Shown here piece after piece: positions 20,750-31,723 of a DNA stretch of 64,000 nt. The position numbers were made by a program, and so were the translations under genes. How positions within the stretch are numbered: position 1 is the first letter of the stretch; the number at the start of each line of letters is the position of its first letter. This DNA is from Bombus terrestris (lineage: Eukaryota > Arthropoda > Insecta > Hymenoptera > Apidae), in the NCBI RefSeq assembly GCF_910591885.1, contig NC_063285.1:3782001-3846000 (forward strand). The letters run 5' to 3'. Below the pieces are notes generated by a model, which was not told the origin of the DNA, made no database searches, and worked only from the letters and a program-made list of their open reading frames with translations.

Positions 20750-21381
20750 TGTCGGAGATGAAAGAACACCGGAACCTTCCCTTTGGAACTTTGGGAAGAC
20801 CCTTAGTATTGTAATTTAGATTTCACCATAGCCGTATTAAGAAACTGTTGTCATTCGATCCGACTGTACTTATTTGAGATTTATGATAGTGAGCTTGGGC
20901 TCGAGGCGACAATCAGTCGCCGAACGTAGCCGCGGTCCAAGGGATGAACGTTTTATCTAACAAAGGCACAGAGTAACTCTATACCTCTCCTTAAAAGAAA
21001 TAGTCGTAGCGACACGCGGCAGTCAATATTTCAATGGTTTCTGTCCCGTGGCTCGCCACACGCAGATTCTATACTCCGGGTAAGATGATCTCCAGATGTC
21101 AACATACCTCCGCAGTATATGTTTAGCTAACGTGAGGACCCGCAATAAATCTTAAGATTTAGTCAAGCAAAGTCCTTCATATAGACAAGCAGTCTTTGTT
21201 GCAACTACGGGAAGATAAGAGAAATCTATCCTTCCACGAACGCTTCCCACTGGCAGCTTTTCCCAAGGACAGCTAACGTCCTTCTCTAACCACCAACATG
21301 GAAATTGACCAATTAACAGTAACGTCAATTTCCCTCACCTTTCGAACGAAGACTTTCCTCTGCGAATCCGATGATCTCGTC
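20750..21381 (+). repeat. Gypsy-family LTR, 3'-truncated
   Basis: It begins TGTCGGAGATG at 20750 after an AT repeat, in trnL2-adjacent mitochondrial DNA. It matches the complete LTR at 62081-63088 from its first base to the GATGATCTCGT segment, then is cut by the start of the next LTR near 21392. The missing 3' part would have carried the gag leader. Confidence 0.8.
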
Positions 21382-21391
21382 TCTATATATA

Positions 21392-22282
21392 TATCGGAGA
21401 TGGAGAGACACCGGAGCCTTCCGTCGAAACCGGGGAAAAACCCCTAATATTGTAGTTTGGAGTCCACCATAGCCGTAGTTAAACAATCACCGTCCTTCAG
21501 CCCGATTGTAATTGCCTGCAATCTATGAGAATGAGTTTGGGTTCGAGGTGACAACCAGTCACCGAACGTAGCCGCGGTCAAGGGACGAACATTTTTCTAA
21601 CAAAGTCATAAAAAAGTCTATAGCCCTCCATAAAAAGAAATAGTTATAACGGCACTCGACAGTAAGCATACTAACGGTTTCTGTCTCATGGCTCATCATA
21701 AGCTGACCCTATTCTATGGGTAGGTTGATTACCGGTTGTCGAGACATATTCGCAAAACATCGGCAGCCAGCCTAATGACCCGTCATAAACCTTAAACCTT
21801 AATTAACGAAAATAGGCAAACAGTCTTTTCCGTGAAGGACACTTCCAAAGACTGACCAATTAACAACAACGGCAATTTCCCTCACTCTCCGAACGAAGAC
21901 TTGTCTCCACGAATATAAAAGACCTAGTGCCGCTAGAGAGTGGAGCAGTTTTTCCTAAACAGCGTCACCGTGAGAGTTTCGAGTACGATTTCATCGACTA
22001 AGGTATCATTTCGATAGAGTGCTTACTTCGCGTGCTAACTGAGAGTACCACCTAGGCGTTGCCGACGAGCAAAGAGTAAAAGAGTCCCGTTGACCGCGGA
22101 TTCGTTATCGGACCTAAGACTATCGTCATTCGCATCGCGAGTACCTAACCGCCGCAGTTTATTTGTCAAACCTCACATCTCCATACTTGTGTCAATAAAC
22201 TCTGGATCATACCTTGACAATGGCTACTACTGGTGAAGATTCGTTACCTGCCCACACCTCAAATCCTAGTGCCTCCCCGACA
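21392..22282 (+). repeat. G1 5' LTR, 891 bp, containing the gag start codon
   Basis: It starts at a mutated TG (TATCGGAGATGG) in a TATATA run and ends CCCCGACA. The promoter-like TATAAAA is at 21914-21920 and AATAAA near 22193, with the gag ATG at 22220, still inside the LTR. The last 63 bases are 21 gag codons. Its sequence differs clearly from the LTR just upstream, so G1 belongs to a different subfamily. Confidence 0.8.
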
Positions 22283-25200
22283 TCAGAAGTGGGATCCAAG
22301 GACTTGTTAAGAGCGATGAAACAGCAAATGGATTTCATGCGTGACGTATTTCATACGCTAACAAAGAAAGATGGAGTGGAACTCGAAAAATTTTCGCTAC
22401 CGCTTTTTAACCCTGAACTGGCGGGCGCCGACCCAATGGGGTGGTGCGAGACAGTCAGTAAGCTTATGGGCAACGAGCCCCTACAAGACCGCGAGTTATT
22501 TTTCGTCCTAAATCGTGCGATGGGGGGTTTTGCATCGCAGTGGCTTACGCAAGTTCCGGTCTGCGGCCTTACTTGGGAATGATTCAAGGAATATTTCCTT
22601 TCACACTACGACGGCAAGGAGACGGCAACCTCAACGCTGATAAACGTGTTCGAGGAACCACCAGAGGAGGACGAACCCACGGTAAATTTCGGCATTCGAT
22701 TTCGCTCCCTCCTGGCTGCGAGATGGAGTGCTATATCCAACGCCGAATTAATTAACGCTGTCATCCTCCTCCAACTGACGTCATATGATCAGCGTGTCGA
22801 ACGGATAGCACTCACGCAAGACGTCCGGACACAGGACCAATTTCTTCGGGAACTGAGAGCTCTCCCTCGTTCGAGGAAGAGGCCGTTACCCTTGGCAAAT
22901 GATCCGCCGATAGAACCTGAAGCTAAGCGGAGTAGGCCATCCAACTCCCAGACTAGGTGTTATCACTGTGGAACCCCCGGGCATAAGGCGATGGAGTGCC
23001 GCAAGAAGATGCGGACCGAAAAGCAGAAGGAGACAAGGCGCCGGGAATGGAGCCGACCAGCCACATCATCCAAGGTGTTTTGCTTAAGGTGCCGTGCGGA
23101 CGGCCATATCGCACCCAATTGTCCGTTACGGGAGGAGAAGAAAAGCGGTCACAACAAGGAACGGCGAGTCGATTCCTGCGTGGTGGAGGCTTCAACCGGA
23201 AAATTAACTCACCTAGGTGAGTCGTTCCCATTTTGCTTCGATTCTGGAGCCGAGTGCTCATTAATTAAGGAATCCGCTGCCTCCAAATTTTCTGGCAAAA
23301 GAACCACCGATGTAGTAGTAATGCGAGGGATAGGAAATACGTGTGTTAAGAGTACGTCTCAAATTTTGTCCACTGTGTGTATCAACGGTTTTACGTTGGA
23401 GATAGCTTTTCACGTTCTCCCTGATAAATACTTGAAATACGATATCATGATCGGTCGCGAAATTTTAAGTCAGGGCTTCGACGTGCATATCACGCGTACT
23501 AGTCTCGACATTTGCAAAACGAAGGTAGTCAATGTCTGTGATAGGACCGTCAAAAAAGAGATTGATCTTAACGAAGTAGACACTGAGGTAATTGGTAGTG
23601 ATAAAGGCCGATTGATTTCTATTCTAGAAAAGTTTAAAAACTCATTCATCACGGGTTTACGCGTACACGCGTAAACACAGGCCAGCTAGAAATAAGGCTA
23701 ATCGACCCCAACGTCACTGTCCAAAGAAGCCCTTACAGACTTAGCGAGGAAGAGCGTAGGACGGTACGGAGAAAGAATCGGTGAACTGATTAAAGCTAAC
23801 ATCATAAGACCCAGTAATTCGCCATTTGCGAGCACTATGTTGCTCGTGAAGAAGAAAGATGGCTCAGATAGACTATGCGTAGACTTCCGAGCGCTAAATA
23901 AAAATACGGTCGCGGATCGGTATCCCCTACCCCTTATCTCAGATCAAATCGCGAGATTGCAGAAGGCGAAGTACTTTATTAGCCTGGACATGGCCAGCGG
24001 GTTCCATCAAATTCCCATACATCCAAACTCGACAGAGTACACAGCGTTCGTTACACCCGACGGACAATATGAGTATGTAACGATGCCGTTTGGATAGAAA
24101 AATGCGCCGTCCGTTTTTCAGAGGGCCATTCTCAATGCCTTAGGCGACCTCGCTCATTCATACGTCGTTGTTTATCTAGACGACGTCCTAATTATTGCCG
24201 ACTCTGTAGACCAAGCTTTAGAAAGACTGCACAATGTATTGGATACCCTTGTGAAAGCCGGATTTTCGTTCAATTTCGCGAAGTGTTCCTTCTTGAGGAC
24301 GTCGGTACTTTATTTGGGGTACGTGATTCATAGCGGGGAAGTTCGCCCCAACCCGGGTAAAATACACGCCTTGAGTTCCTTACCTGCGCCAACGACGGTC
24401 ACTCAGCTCAGACAGTTTATTGGGTTAGCTTCCTACTTCCGTAAGTTCGTCCCCAAGTTCTCACAGACGATGAAACCCCTGTATGCGCTCACCTCAGGTA
24501 GCAAAAACATAACATGGTCAGATAGGCACGAGAAAATCAGGTAACAGATAGTTTCCGTCCTGACAGACGCGCCGGTACTGATGATATTCGACCCTAATTA
24601 CCCCATTGAGCTACATACTGACGCTAGTTCGGAGGGTTACGGGGCGATCTTGATGCATAAGGTCGAAGGTAAGAATAGAGTGATCGAGTACTACAGTAAA
24701 AGAACTACCCCTACGGAATCTAGATATCATTCCTACGAGCTAGAGACGTTGGCAGTCGTAAACGCCGTCAAGCATTTCCGTCACTATCTACATGGACGGG
24801 AATTTCTTGTTGTTACCGATTGCAACTCGTTGCAAGCATCAAGTAGTAAGGCACATTTGAATGACAGGGCCCACAGGTGGTGGGCCTACTTACAGACTTT
24901 CACCTTTGACATTATGTATCGGCCCACGTTGACTTCTTTTCGCGAAACCACGTAGATTCGGATCACCGTAAGATTGATAAAATCGCGGAGAAAGAGATCA
25001 ATTTGGCCGAAATATCGGAAGATTGGCTACTAGCCGAACAACGTCGTGACCCCCAAATTTCCGGAATTGTCGAAAAGTTGCAAAATGATGAGCTCGCGGA
25101 AGACATCGCAAACACTTACGAATTACGGTCCGGCACTTTCTGCCGAAAAATTCAAAGAAGAGGCAGGACTCTCAGTTTACCTATTGTTCCAAGAGGGTTT

Positions 25201-26083
25201 AGATGGTCCGTTATTAACCATGTGCATCAGTCAATTATGCACTTGGGTTGGGATAAGACGCTCGAGAAACTGTACGAGTATTACTGGTTCGAAGGAATGG
25301 CGAAGTACGTTCGCAAGATCGTAGAGAACTGCCATGCTTGTAGAGTTTCGAAGGCTAGTTCAGGTAAGATACAAGCCGAACTACATCCTATACCTAAGAC
25401 CAGCATACCTTGGCATACGGTCCACATGGATATAACGGGCAAGTTGAGTGGTAAAAGCGATTCGAAGGAGTACGTCATTGTGTTGATCGACGCCTTCACT
25501 AAATTTGTATACCTGCATCATGCTCCTAAGATAGATTCTCTTAACACCAGTAAAGCGCTTAAATCCGCTATATCTTTATTCGGGAGTCCCTGTCGGATAA
25601 TAGCGGACCAGGGAAGATGTTTTACGGGTAAAGAATTTCGCGAGTTCTGCGAAAGCAAAGGAATTAAAGTTCACCTGATAGCGACCGGTGCCAGTAGGGC
25701 TAACGGACAAGTAGAACGTGTTATGGGCACGTTGAAAAACATGTTCTCGACAGTAGAAACGACCGGGCGGCCGTGGCAAGACGCGATTGGGGAAATGCAG
25801 CTAGCGTTTAGCTGCACCGTCAACCGCATGACCAATTCGAACCCTTTACAACTACTAATCGGTAGATCGGCGAGACCGTATGACCTATTGCTACCCGACA
25901 ATATCGAAGAAAAAGAAGTCGATATCTCCGATGTAAGACAGCAGGCCGTACAGAACATAGAAAGTAACGCCCAATACGATAAAGAAAGATTTGATAGGAA
26001 CAAAGCTAAAGTGGTTAGGTTTAACCTCGGCGACTTCGTACTACGAAACGAGGCAAAAACGAGGAAAGAAACCAAACCAAGCT
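22220..26083 (+). pseudogene. G1 gag-pol of a Ty3/gypsy element, truncated in the integrase tail
   Basis: The start is ATG 22220 inside the LTR. In order: Gag with two CCHC knuckles (CYHCGTPGHKAMEC, CLRCRADGHIAPNC), protease (FDSGAECSLI), RT (VVYLDDVL box near 24170), RNase H (HTDASSEGYGAIL) and integrase, which is open 25003-26085. The integrase keeps the zinc-binding H-H-C-C and DDE residues (VHMDITG, IIADQGRC, GQVERVMG). Damage: in-frame stops at 22580, 24095 and 24542, two compensating frameshifts between about 23655 and 23780, and another near 24930. The integrase C-terminus and 3' LTR are missing; sequence switches to G2 at 26081-26095. RT style suggests the mdg3/micropia lineage (moderate confidence). 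No env. Confidence 0.88.
22283..22296 (+). promoter_or_regulatory. G1 primer-binding site, tRNA-Leu type
   Basis: TCAGAAGTGGGATC directly follows the LTR end and is complementary to the T-arm/acceptor 3' side of eukaryotic tRNA-Leu (…CCCACTTCTGA…), offset a few bases from the CCA end. The same site follows the LTR in G2 and G4. It also encodes gag residues SEVGS. The tRNA assignment is from memory of tRNA-Leu sequences. Confidence 0.65.
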
Positions 26084-26092
26084 AGAGCCGAA

Positions 26093-28312
26093 AAGTACGA
26101 GGCTAGCCCTATGAACTGCCTGAGCTGTGTGACGGTCGTCGGCGCAGGTAGGGAGCTTAAGGCATATACTTTACCCGGGTTGGGGCGGACTTCTCCGTTC
26201 TGGATTACATATCCCAAATAGAGTATCGACGTCTTCAGGAAAGAGCACTTAGAAAAGTTAAATGAAAACCCGGCGTTTACAAGGGTACTTAACACGATGT
26301 CCAACCTCTCTAAGGCTTGGTCTATTGAGTCGGCAATAATTAGGACGTCATCCAAATAGACAACGACGTAGGAATACGCAAGGTCGCCCAGGGCATTGAA
26401 AATGGCCCTCTGAAAAACGGACGGTGCAGTTTTCAATCCGAACGGCATCGTTACGTACTCGTACTGCCCGTCGGGTGTAACGAACGCCGTGTATTCCACC
26501 GAATTGGGGTGTATAGGAATTTGGTGGAACCCGCTGGCCATGTCCAGGCTAATGAAGTATTTCGCCGTGTGTAACCTCGCGATTTGATCCGCGATAAGGG
26601 GTTGGGGGGTACCGATCCGCGACCGTATTCTTATTTAACGCTCGAAAATCTACGCACAATCTATCCGAACCGTCCTTTTTCTTCACGAGTAGCATAGGGC
26701 TCGCGAACGGCGAATTGCTAGGTCTTATAATGTTAGCTCTGAGTAGTTCGCTGATTCGCGCTCGTACGATTCTCCGCTCTTCCTCGCTAAGTCTATAGGG
26801 GCTTCTTTGGACGGTGATGTTAGGGTCGATCAACCGTATTTCTAATTGGCCCGTATTTACGCGGGTACGTGGGAAACCCGTGATGAACGAGTTTTTGAAT
26901 CTGTCGAGAATGGAAATCAATCGGTCTTTATCGTCGCCGAGTACCTCGGTGTGTACATCATTGAGATCGATCGCAGGTTCGGCGATATTATTACAGACAT
27001 TAACCGTTTTCGACTTACAAATATCGAGGCTATTGCGCGTCATGTGTACGTCGAAGCCTTGGCTTAAAATTTCGCACCCAATAACGATATCGTGTTTTTC
27101 GTAATTGTCGGCAAGGATGTGAAAAATTATCTTCAGTGTAAGACCGCTGATACATACGGCGGACAGAATTTGGGTCGTACTCTTAACGCAAGTGTTCCCA
27201 ATTCCTCGCATTACTACTATCTCGGTCGTTCTCTTGCCGGAAAATTTTGAAGCTATCGATTCTTTGATTAATGAGCATTCAGCTCCGGAATCAAAGCAAA
27301 ACAGGAACGACTCACCCTGGTGACTTAATTTACCGGTCGGAGCCTCCACCACGCAGAAGTTAACCTGGCGCTCCTGTTTCGTAGCAGGGTTTCCTCTACG
27401 TAAGGTCGGGCAGTTGGGCGCGATGTGGCCCTCCTCGTTACACCTGTAGCAGGACACCTTCGAAGACGTGGCAGCCCGGTTTTCCCCTGGTTTTCGATTG
27501 CGTTTCTCCGCCTCCAGTCTTGTCCTCCCGCGGCACTCAGATGCTTTATGTCCGTGTCTACCACAGTGGTAGCACTTGTGTCGGGAGTCAAAAGGCTTAT
27601 GCTGTTTAGCTTCGGGACCCGTGGAGGAGCTACTTACTGAAGACGCCGGCCTCTTCACCGAATCGTAGAGCACTGTCATTTCGCCTGTGAACTGGTCCTC
27701 GGTCTTGATATCGCTTGTGAGTGCTATCCGTAAGACGCGCTGGTCCTGTGAACCTATATGGAGGAGGACGGCAGCGTTGACTATCTCGTCCTTGGTACAC
27801 CTTTCCCACCTCGCCATCAGGAAGGAACGTAAACGGCTACTGTAATCTCCCAGGGTTTCACCCTCCAGTTGTGCTCCATTTTTCATCTTCCATAGCGCCG
27901 TGGCAGCTGTTTCTTTCCCACCAAAGCGTGTAAGGAAACGGTCTTTAAACTTTGGCCAAGAGGAAACTCGAGTAGCAGGTACTTGCGTAAGCCACTGCGC
28001 TGCCGAGCTTTCTAGAGCGGCACTCAAGGCACAAAGTAGCGCACTGCCTTGCAAAGGTTTTTCTTCCATGATCACGTCAACAGTCGCACACCATGCGGCT
28101 GGGTCGGAACCCAAGCTTCCGGGGTTAAAACGTGGAAGCGGTACGGTCGTAAATGTTTCACTCGGTCTTTGCTTTCGCGACTGAGTCATCTGGCGCATGA
28201 TGCCTATAAGTTGTTCCATCGTTACGTATGGCCCTGATCCCACTTCTGACGTCGGATTGAAGTCAGGATTAAGGAGATGGGCGTTTAATGAATTTTCATT
28301 AGAATTAGCCAT
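26093..28312 (-). pseudogene. G2 gag-protease-RT of a related Ty3/gypsy element, truncated
   Basis: The start is ATG 28312-28310, inside its LTR. The 587-codon frame to 26549 covers Gag (knuckles CYHCGRHGHKASEC, CYRCNEEGHIAPNC), protease (FDSGAECSLI) and the first RT motifs (CVDFRALNKNT). An indel near 26600 moves the rest of RT, with GLKTAPSVFQ and YLDDVL, to the frame 26085-26541. Homology ends in RQFIGLASYF at about 26093, before RNase H. Gag differs strongly from G1 at its N-terminus while pol is close, so these are two subfamilies, not two halves of one copy. Confidence 0.88.
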
Positions 28313-29184
28313 TGTCGTGATACAACGAAGAGTTTATTAGCACAGGCTTATTAACAAGATTAAGCACTCGTAGCACTAGTGATAATGACCTTAGGTTCGA
28401 AACGAATCCGCGGTCACAGGATGATAAACGTATGTTATCGCACAGTTCAAGTCTGACTCTTTGCTAACTAGACGTGAGGTATTCACTGGTTGTAAGATAA
28501 TACTGTCACTCGTCAATGAGATCGCACGAAAGAATGACTCCCCGTCTCGACGATGTCGTCGAGGAAAACTATAATGAGTGGGTCTAAGGATATGAGGTCC
28601 TCGGATTCGTCAAAGAAAGCTTTCGTTCCAAAGGTGAGGGAAATTAGCGCTGTTGCTAATTGGTCGATCTCCATATCGGCGTTTTGAAAGAGATGCTGGC
28701 CGCCCTTGAGGGGAGGTTGTTGACGGGGGGCAACGCTCGTGGAAGATAGGTTTCTCCTATCTTCCCGTAGTTGCAACAGTCTATTTGACGGACTTCGCTT
28801 GACTAAATCTTAAGATCTATAGCGGGTCCTCACGTTAGCTAAACATACACTACAAAGGCATGCCGACACCCGGCGATCATCTTACCCGGAGGACAAAATC
28901 TGCGTGTGGCGGGCCGCGGGATAGAAACTATTGAAGTATTTACTGCCACGTGTCGCTACGACTATTTCTTTTAAGGAGAGGTATAGAGTTACTCTGTGCC
29001 TTTGTTAGATAAAACGTTCATCCCTTTGATCGCGGCTACGTTCGGGGACTAATTTTTGCCTCGAGCCCAAGGTCATGATCATAAATCTCGAACAATCGGT
29101 GCGACATTTGTTTATGCTAAGTTACAAAGTTACGGTATTCCCGCGAATCCAAGGAGGGGTTCCGGTATTCTTTCATCTCCGACA
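28250..29184 (-). repeat. G2 5' LTR, 935 bp, containing the gag start codon
   Basis: On the minus strand it begins TGTCGGAGATG (29184) and ends CCGACG (28250), with the tRNA-Leu-type primer site next to it. AATAAA lies about 25 bases before the gag ATG at 28312; the last 63 bases are 21 gag codons. The outer flank is TATACATATA, then trnY. Confidence 0.82.
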
Positions 29185-29196
29185 TATACATATAAT

Positions 29197-29263
29197 TAGT
29201 ATTAGAAAAATTTTAACTTCCATTAATAAATTTACAATTTATTTCTTTTTCAGACATAATACT
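29197..29263 (-). tRNA. trnY: Mitochondrial trnY copy (nuclear insertion)
   Basis: The acceptor stem AGTATTA/TAATACT is perfect, and the anticodon arm ATAAA-TTGTAAA-TTTAT presents GTA (Tyr). The minus orientation relative to cox1 is as in insect mitochondria. The gypsy LTR of G2 ends 13 bases away. Confidence 0.8.
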
Positions 29264-29279
29264 TTAATATTTAAATATA

Positions 29280-29349
29280 AAGATTTTAAGTTAATTTCTA
29301 AAACTATTAATCTTCAAAATTAAAAATATAAAATAAATTTATAAATCTT
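29280..29349 (+). tRNA. trnW: Mitochondrial trnW copy (nuclear insertion)
   Basis: The 70-base cloverleaf has fully paired acceptor (AAGATTT/AAATCTT), D (AGTT/AACT) and anticodon stems (TTAAT/ATTAA), presenting TCA (Trp in mitochondrial code). It directly precedes the cox1 start, an order (Y-W-cox1) found in bees. Confidence 0.85.
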
Positions 29350-29350
29350 A

Positions 29351-30831
29351 ATAAAAAAATGGTTAGTATCAACTGTATTTTCGAGCTATCGCGGGGAGAC
29401 GCGGTCGTTAGAATACGCGTCAACGGGAGTCGTAAATTCCCGCTACGATTAGAATAATCGACACCACGAATAGTTCGATCCCCGTATTTCGGTTAGGATA
29501 ATAGGGGTAGTTGTTGTGGTATAACACTGTGATTCACAGAGTTATAAAAAATATATATTTTTCCAACTATTTATACAATCACACAAAGTAATAACGTCGT
29601 TACTTAAGATACCGATAGCGAAGAGAAGGATTATTCTTAGAAGAGAGAGAGTTCGCGACTGATTAGTCGATTGACTGTACAAAGAAGATTGACCGGGTGA
29701 CCGAATGAGTAAGACTGACTCATTGCTCTCGTGCAATTGCCGAGGAAAGCTCGTGTGGGTGTGGTTTTTTGGGTGAAGAAAACGGATTCGTTGCTCACAC
29801 TTTTCGTTCGTGAAGTGAGGGCAACGATCTGCGATATCCATTGGTTAGTCGATGTTGATGAGTGATGAGAGGGGCGGAACCTCCTACTACTGTTGATAGT
29901 TTGATGCCTTTGTTTTTTGGGAAACCAGACTTTTCCGTTAGACATTTCCATCTTACGTTAGGCCACTACCCGCTTTCTCCGGAATTCTTAAGAGCGCGTA
30001 ATAAACCCAAGGACCTTTCTAAAAAACCAGCTGAAAACACTTCTAGAATTAGAAAGTCTTTTCTGGCAAACAGATGTGCCTAGACCATGTGTGCGAACAA
30101 TGCAGCTAGAATTGCAACTTTATGGTGGGTCCTTGGGCCTATGGAGTGTTCGAAGGACGACACGTAGACCGTTGGTTGGCAAGCCGCGCGGGATGGCGTG
30201 CAGATGTGTTGCGCGGCGGAACATCAACTAACCACAAAAATATTGGAATAATATATTTTATTTTCGCTATTTGATCAGGAATAATTGGTTCATCTGTAAG
30301 TTTATTAATTCGAACAGAATTAAATCATCCAGGTATACGAATTAATAGTGATCAAATTTATAATTCTTTAGTTACAAGACATGCATTTTTAATAATTTCT
30401 TTTATAGTTATACCATTTATAATTGGAGGATTTGGTAATTATTTAATCCCATTAATATTAGGTCCACCTGATACAGCTTTCCCACGCATAAATAATATTA
30501 GATTTTGACTTTTACCTCCATCATTATTTACATTATTATTAAGAAATATATTTGCACCTAATGTAGGTACAGGATGAACTGTATATCCACCTTTATCTTC
30601 ATATCTATTTCATTCATCACCATCAGTTGATATTGCAATTATTTCCTTACACATAACAGGTATTTCTTCTATTATTGGATCATTAAATTTTATTGTAACT
30701 ATTATAATAATAAAAAATTTTTCATTAAATTATCATCAAATTAATTTATTTTCATGATCAGTGTGTATTACAGTTATCTTATTAATTTTATCTTTACCAG
30801 TATTAGCTGGAGCTATTACTATACTATTATT
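29351..30831 (+). pseudogene. cox1: Mitochondrial cox1 5' part, split by a solo LTR
   Basis: Nuclear copy of cytochrome c oxidase subunit I. Codons start at ATA 29351 (MKKWLVST), are interrupted after 29373 by an 850-bp solo LTR, and resume at the repeated TCAAC (30224) as NHKNIGMMYFIFAIWSG. Recognisable helices and motifs continue through MIGGFGNYLIPL, LLPPSLF, GTGWTVYPPL and LHMTGISSIIG to LPVLAGAITML, where a Copia LTR is inserted (30832). The piece is open in the mitochondrial code. The 3' part of cox1 is found about 30 kb away at 60681. Confidence 0.88.
29374..30223 (-). repeat. Solo LTR, family S (850 bp), inserted in cox1 copy
   Basis: It has TG…CA ends and is flanked by the 5-bp target duplication TCAAC (29369-29373 and 30224-30228), with no internal coding region. 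It matches the element at 59326-60274 over most of its length, especially the last 150 bases, where a GC-rich block includes CGGGGATCGAACTATTCG. The strand is given by similarity to that copy. LTR type is inferred from the ends and the 5-bp duplication. Confidence 0.75.
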
Positions 30832-31077
30832 TGTTGAGAAATGCTCAGTTGGTATGACCGCTAGTTACTAAAAGGTTACTAGGGTTATGTTGGTACGACT
30901 CCTGACGACGCTCTTTTGTCTTAGGAGTTGACCGCGTGTTATTTGCTAAGACGCATCCCGAGTGATTAGACGCTTGCTGTGTGATTTGGCGTTTTGTATA
31001 AGAAAGAAAATAAAAGGTGTGATAACCAATCCGAGTGGATCAGCTCGATTATCAACCCCAACCTATATAAAATAACA
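30832..31077 (+). repeat. Copia-type 5' LTR, 246 bp
   Basis: It runs from TGTTGAGAA (30832) to ATAACA (31077), interrupting the cox1 copy. It is followed at once by a copia-type primer site. It is unlike the LTR at 1194, so a different copia family. Confidence 0.8.
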
Positions 31078-31091
31078 GGTTATGGGCCCAG
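31078..31091 (+). promoter_or_regulatory. Copia primer-binding site, initiator tRNA-Met half
   Basis: GGTTATGGGCCCAG is complementary to the anticodon stem-loop of eukaryotic initiator tRNA-Met, the internal priming site known for Drosophila copia. Confidence 0.8.
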
Positions 31092-31172
31092 GGCAGTAAA
31101 CTGCGGCAGGAGAGACATATATTTTTGAGTTTTCAATTTTTTTTGTGAAATTATCCGAGGAGAAAGCACACT

Positions 31173-31590
31173 ATGTCCGACCAAGAAAGCATGGCCGATG
31201 TGGACAAGGAGATGAATCCAATCTTGAAGAAAGGAAATTACGAGTACTGGAGAACAATGACGGGAGCTTCGTTGGTCTTTCTGGGCTGCTGGGATGCCGT
31301 ACAGCCAGGATTTACGCCAGCGGAAATGATGAAGCCAGAATGCATAAAGATGGACAACAAACCATGTGCGTATATTTTCCGGCATGTACGCCGCCAATAC
31401 CTTGGGGATATCAGAACCCTGAAAACAGCAAGAGAGTGCTGGAAAGCATTAGAAGATATCCACGGGCGATCCACATCGATGGACATTGTATTATGCATGC
31501 GAGAACTAGGAACAATGGAGAAGACCCCTAGCATGGATGTGTCCGAGTATTGCGGGAGAATACAAGATTTATGCGACAAATTATCCAGCA
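31173..31590 (+). pseudogene. Copia-type gag, interrupted by element A2
   Basis: It starts at ATG 31173, 95 bases after the LTR. The first 140 residues follow the copia capsid-like pattern: LKKGNYEYWRTMTGASLVFLG, then CWKALEDIHG and a coiled region ending CDKLSS. From 31591 the frame runs into the poly(T) of A2, so the rest of gag and all of pol are absent on this side. Confidence 0.8.
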
Positions 31591-31723
31591 TTTTTTTTTA
31601 TTTATTTCTTGAAATTCACAATTTGTCCAATTAGGACATTTGATGGAATTTTTTAACAATTAAATTAGCATGTTGGTGACTACCCCCAGCGGGGTACCAT
31701 CCTCGTGTTTGCTAGGTTATGTC
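31591..31723 (-). mobile_element. A2: 3' UTR and tail of the Jockey-type element
   Basis: Poly(A) tail (poly(T) 31591-31599), then the A 3' UTR with TGTCC/GGACA (31624-31638) and TACCCC-type hairpins, ending at the ORF2 stop TAG and the codons GAC ATA ACC. The rest of A2 resumes at 35036 after the B2 insertion. The 9 bases GGTTATGTC occur at both edges (31715-31723, 35036-35044) as the target duplication. Confidence 0.85.

Noticed and set aside
21392..29184. A single complete LTR retrotransposon between two LTRs
   Set aside because: The two LTRs face each other and each is followed by its own gag; the interior is two different elements joined tail to tail.
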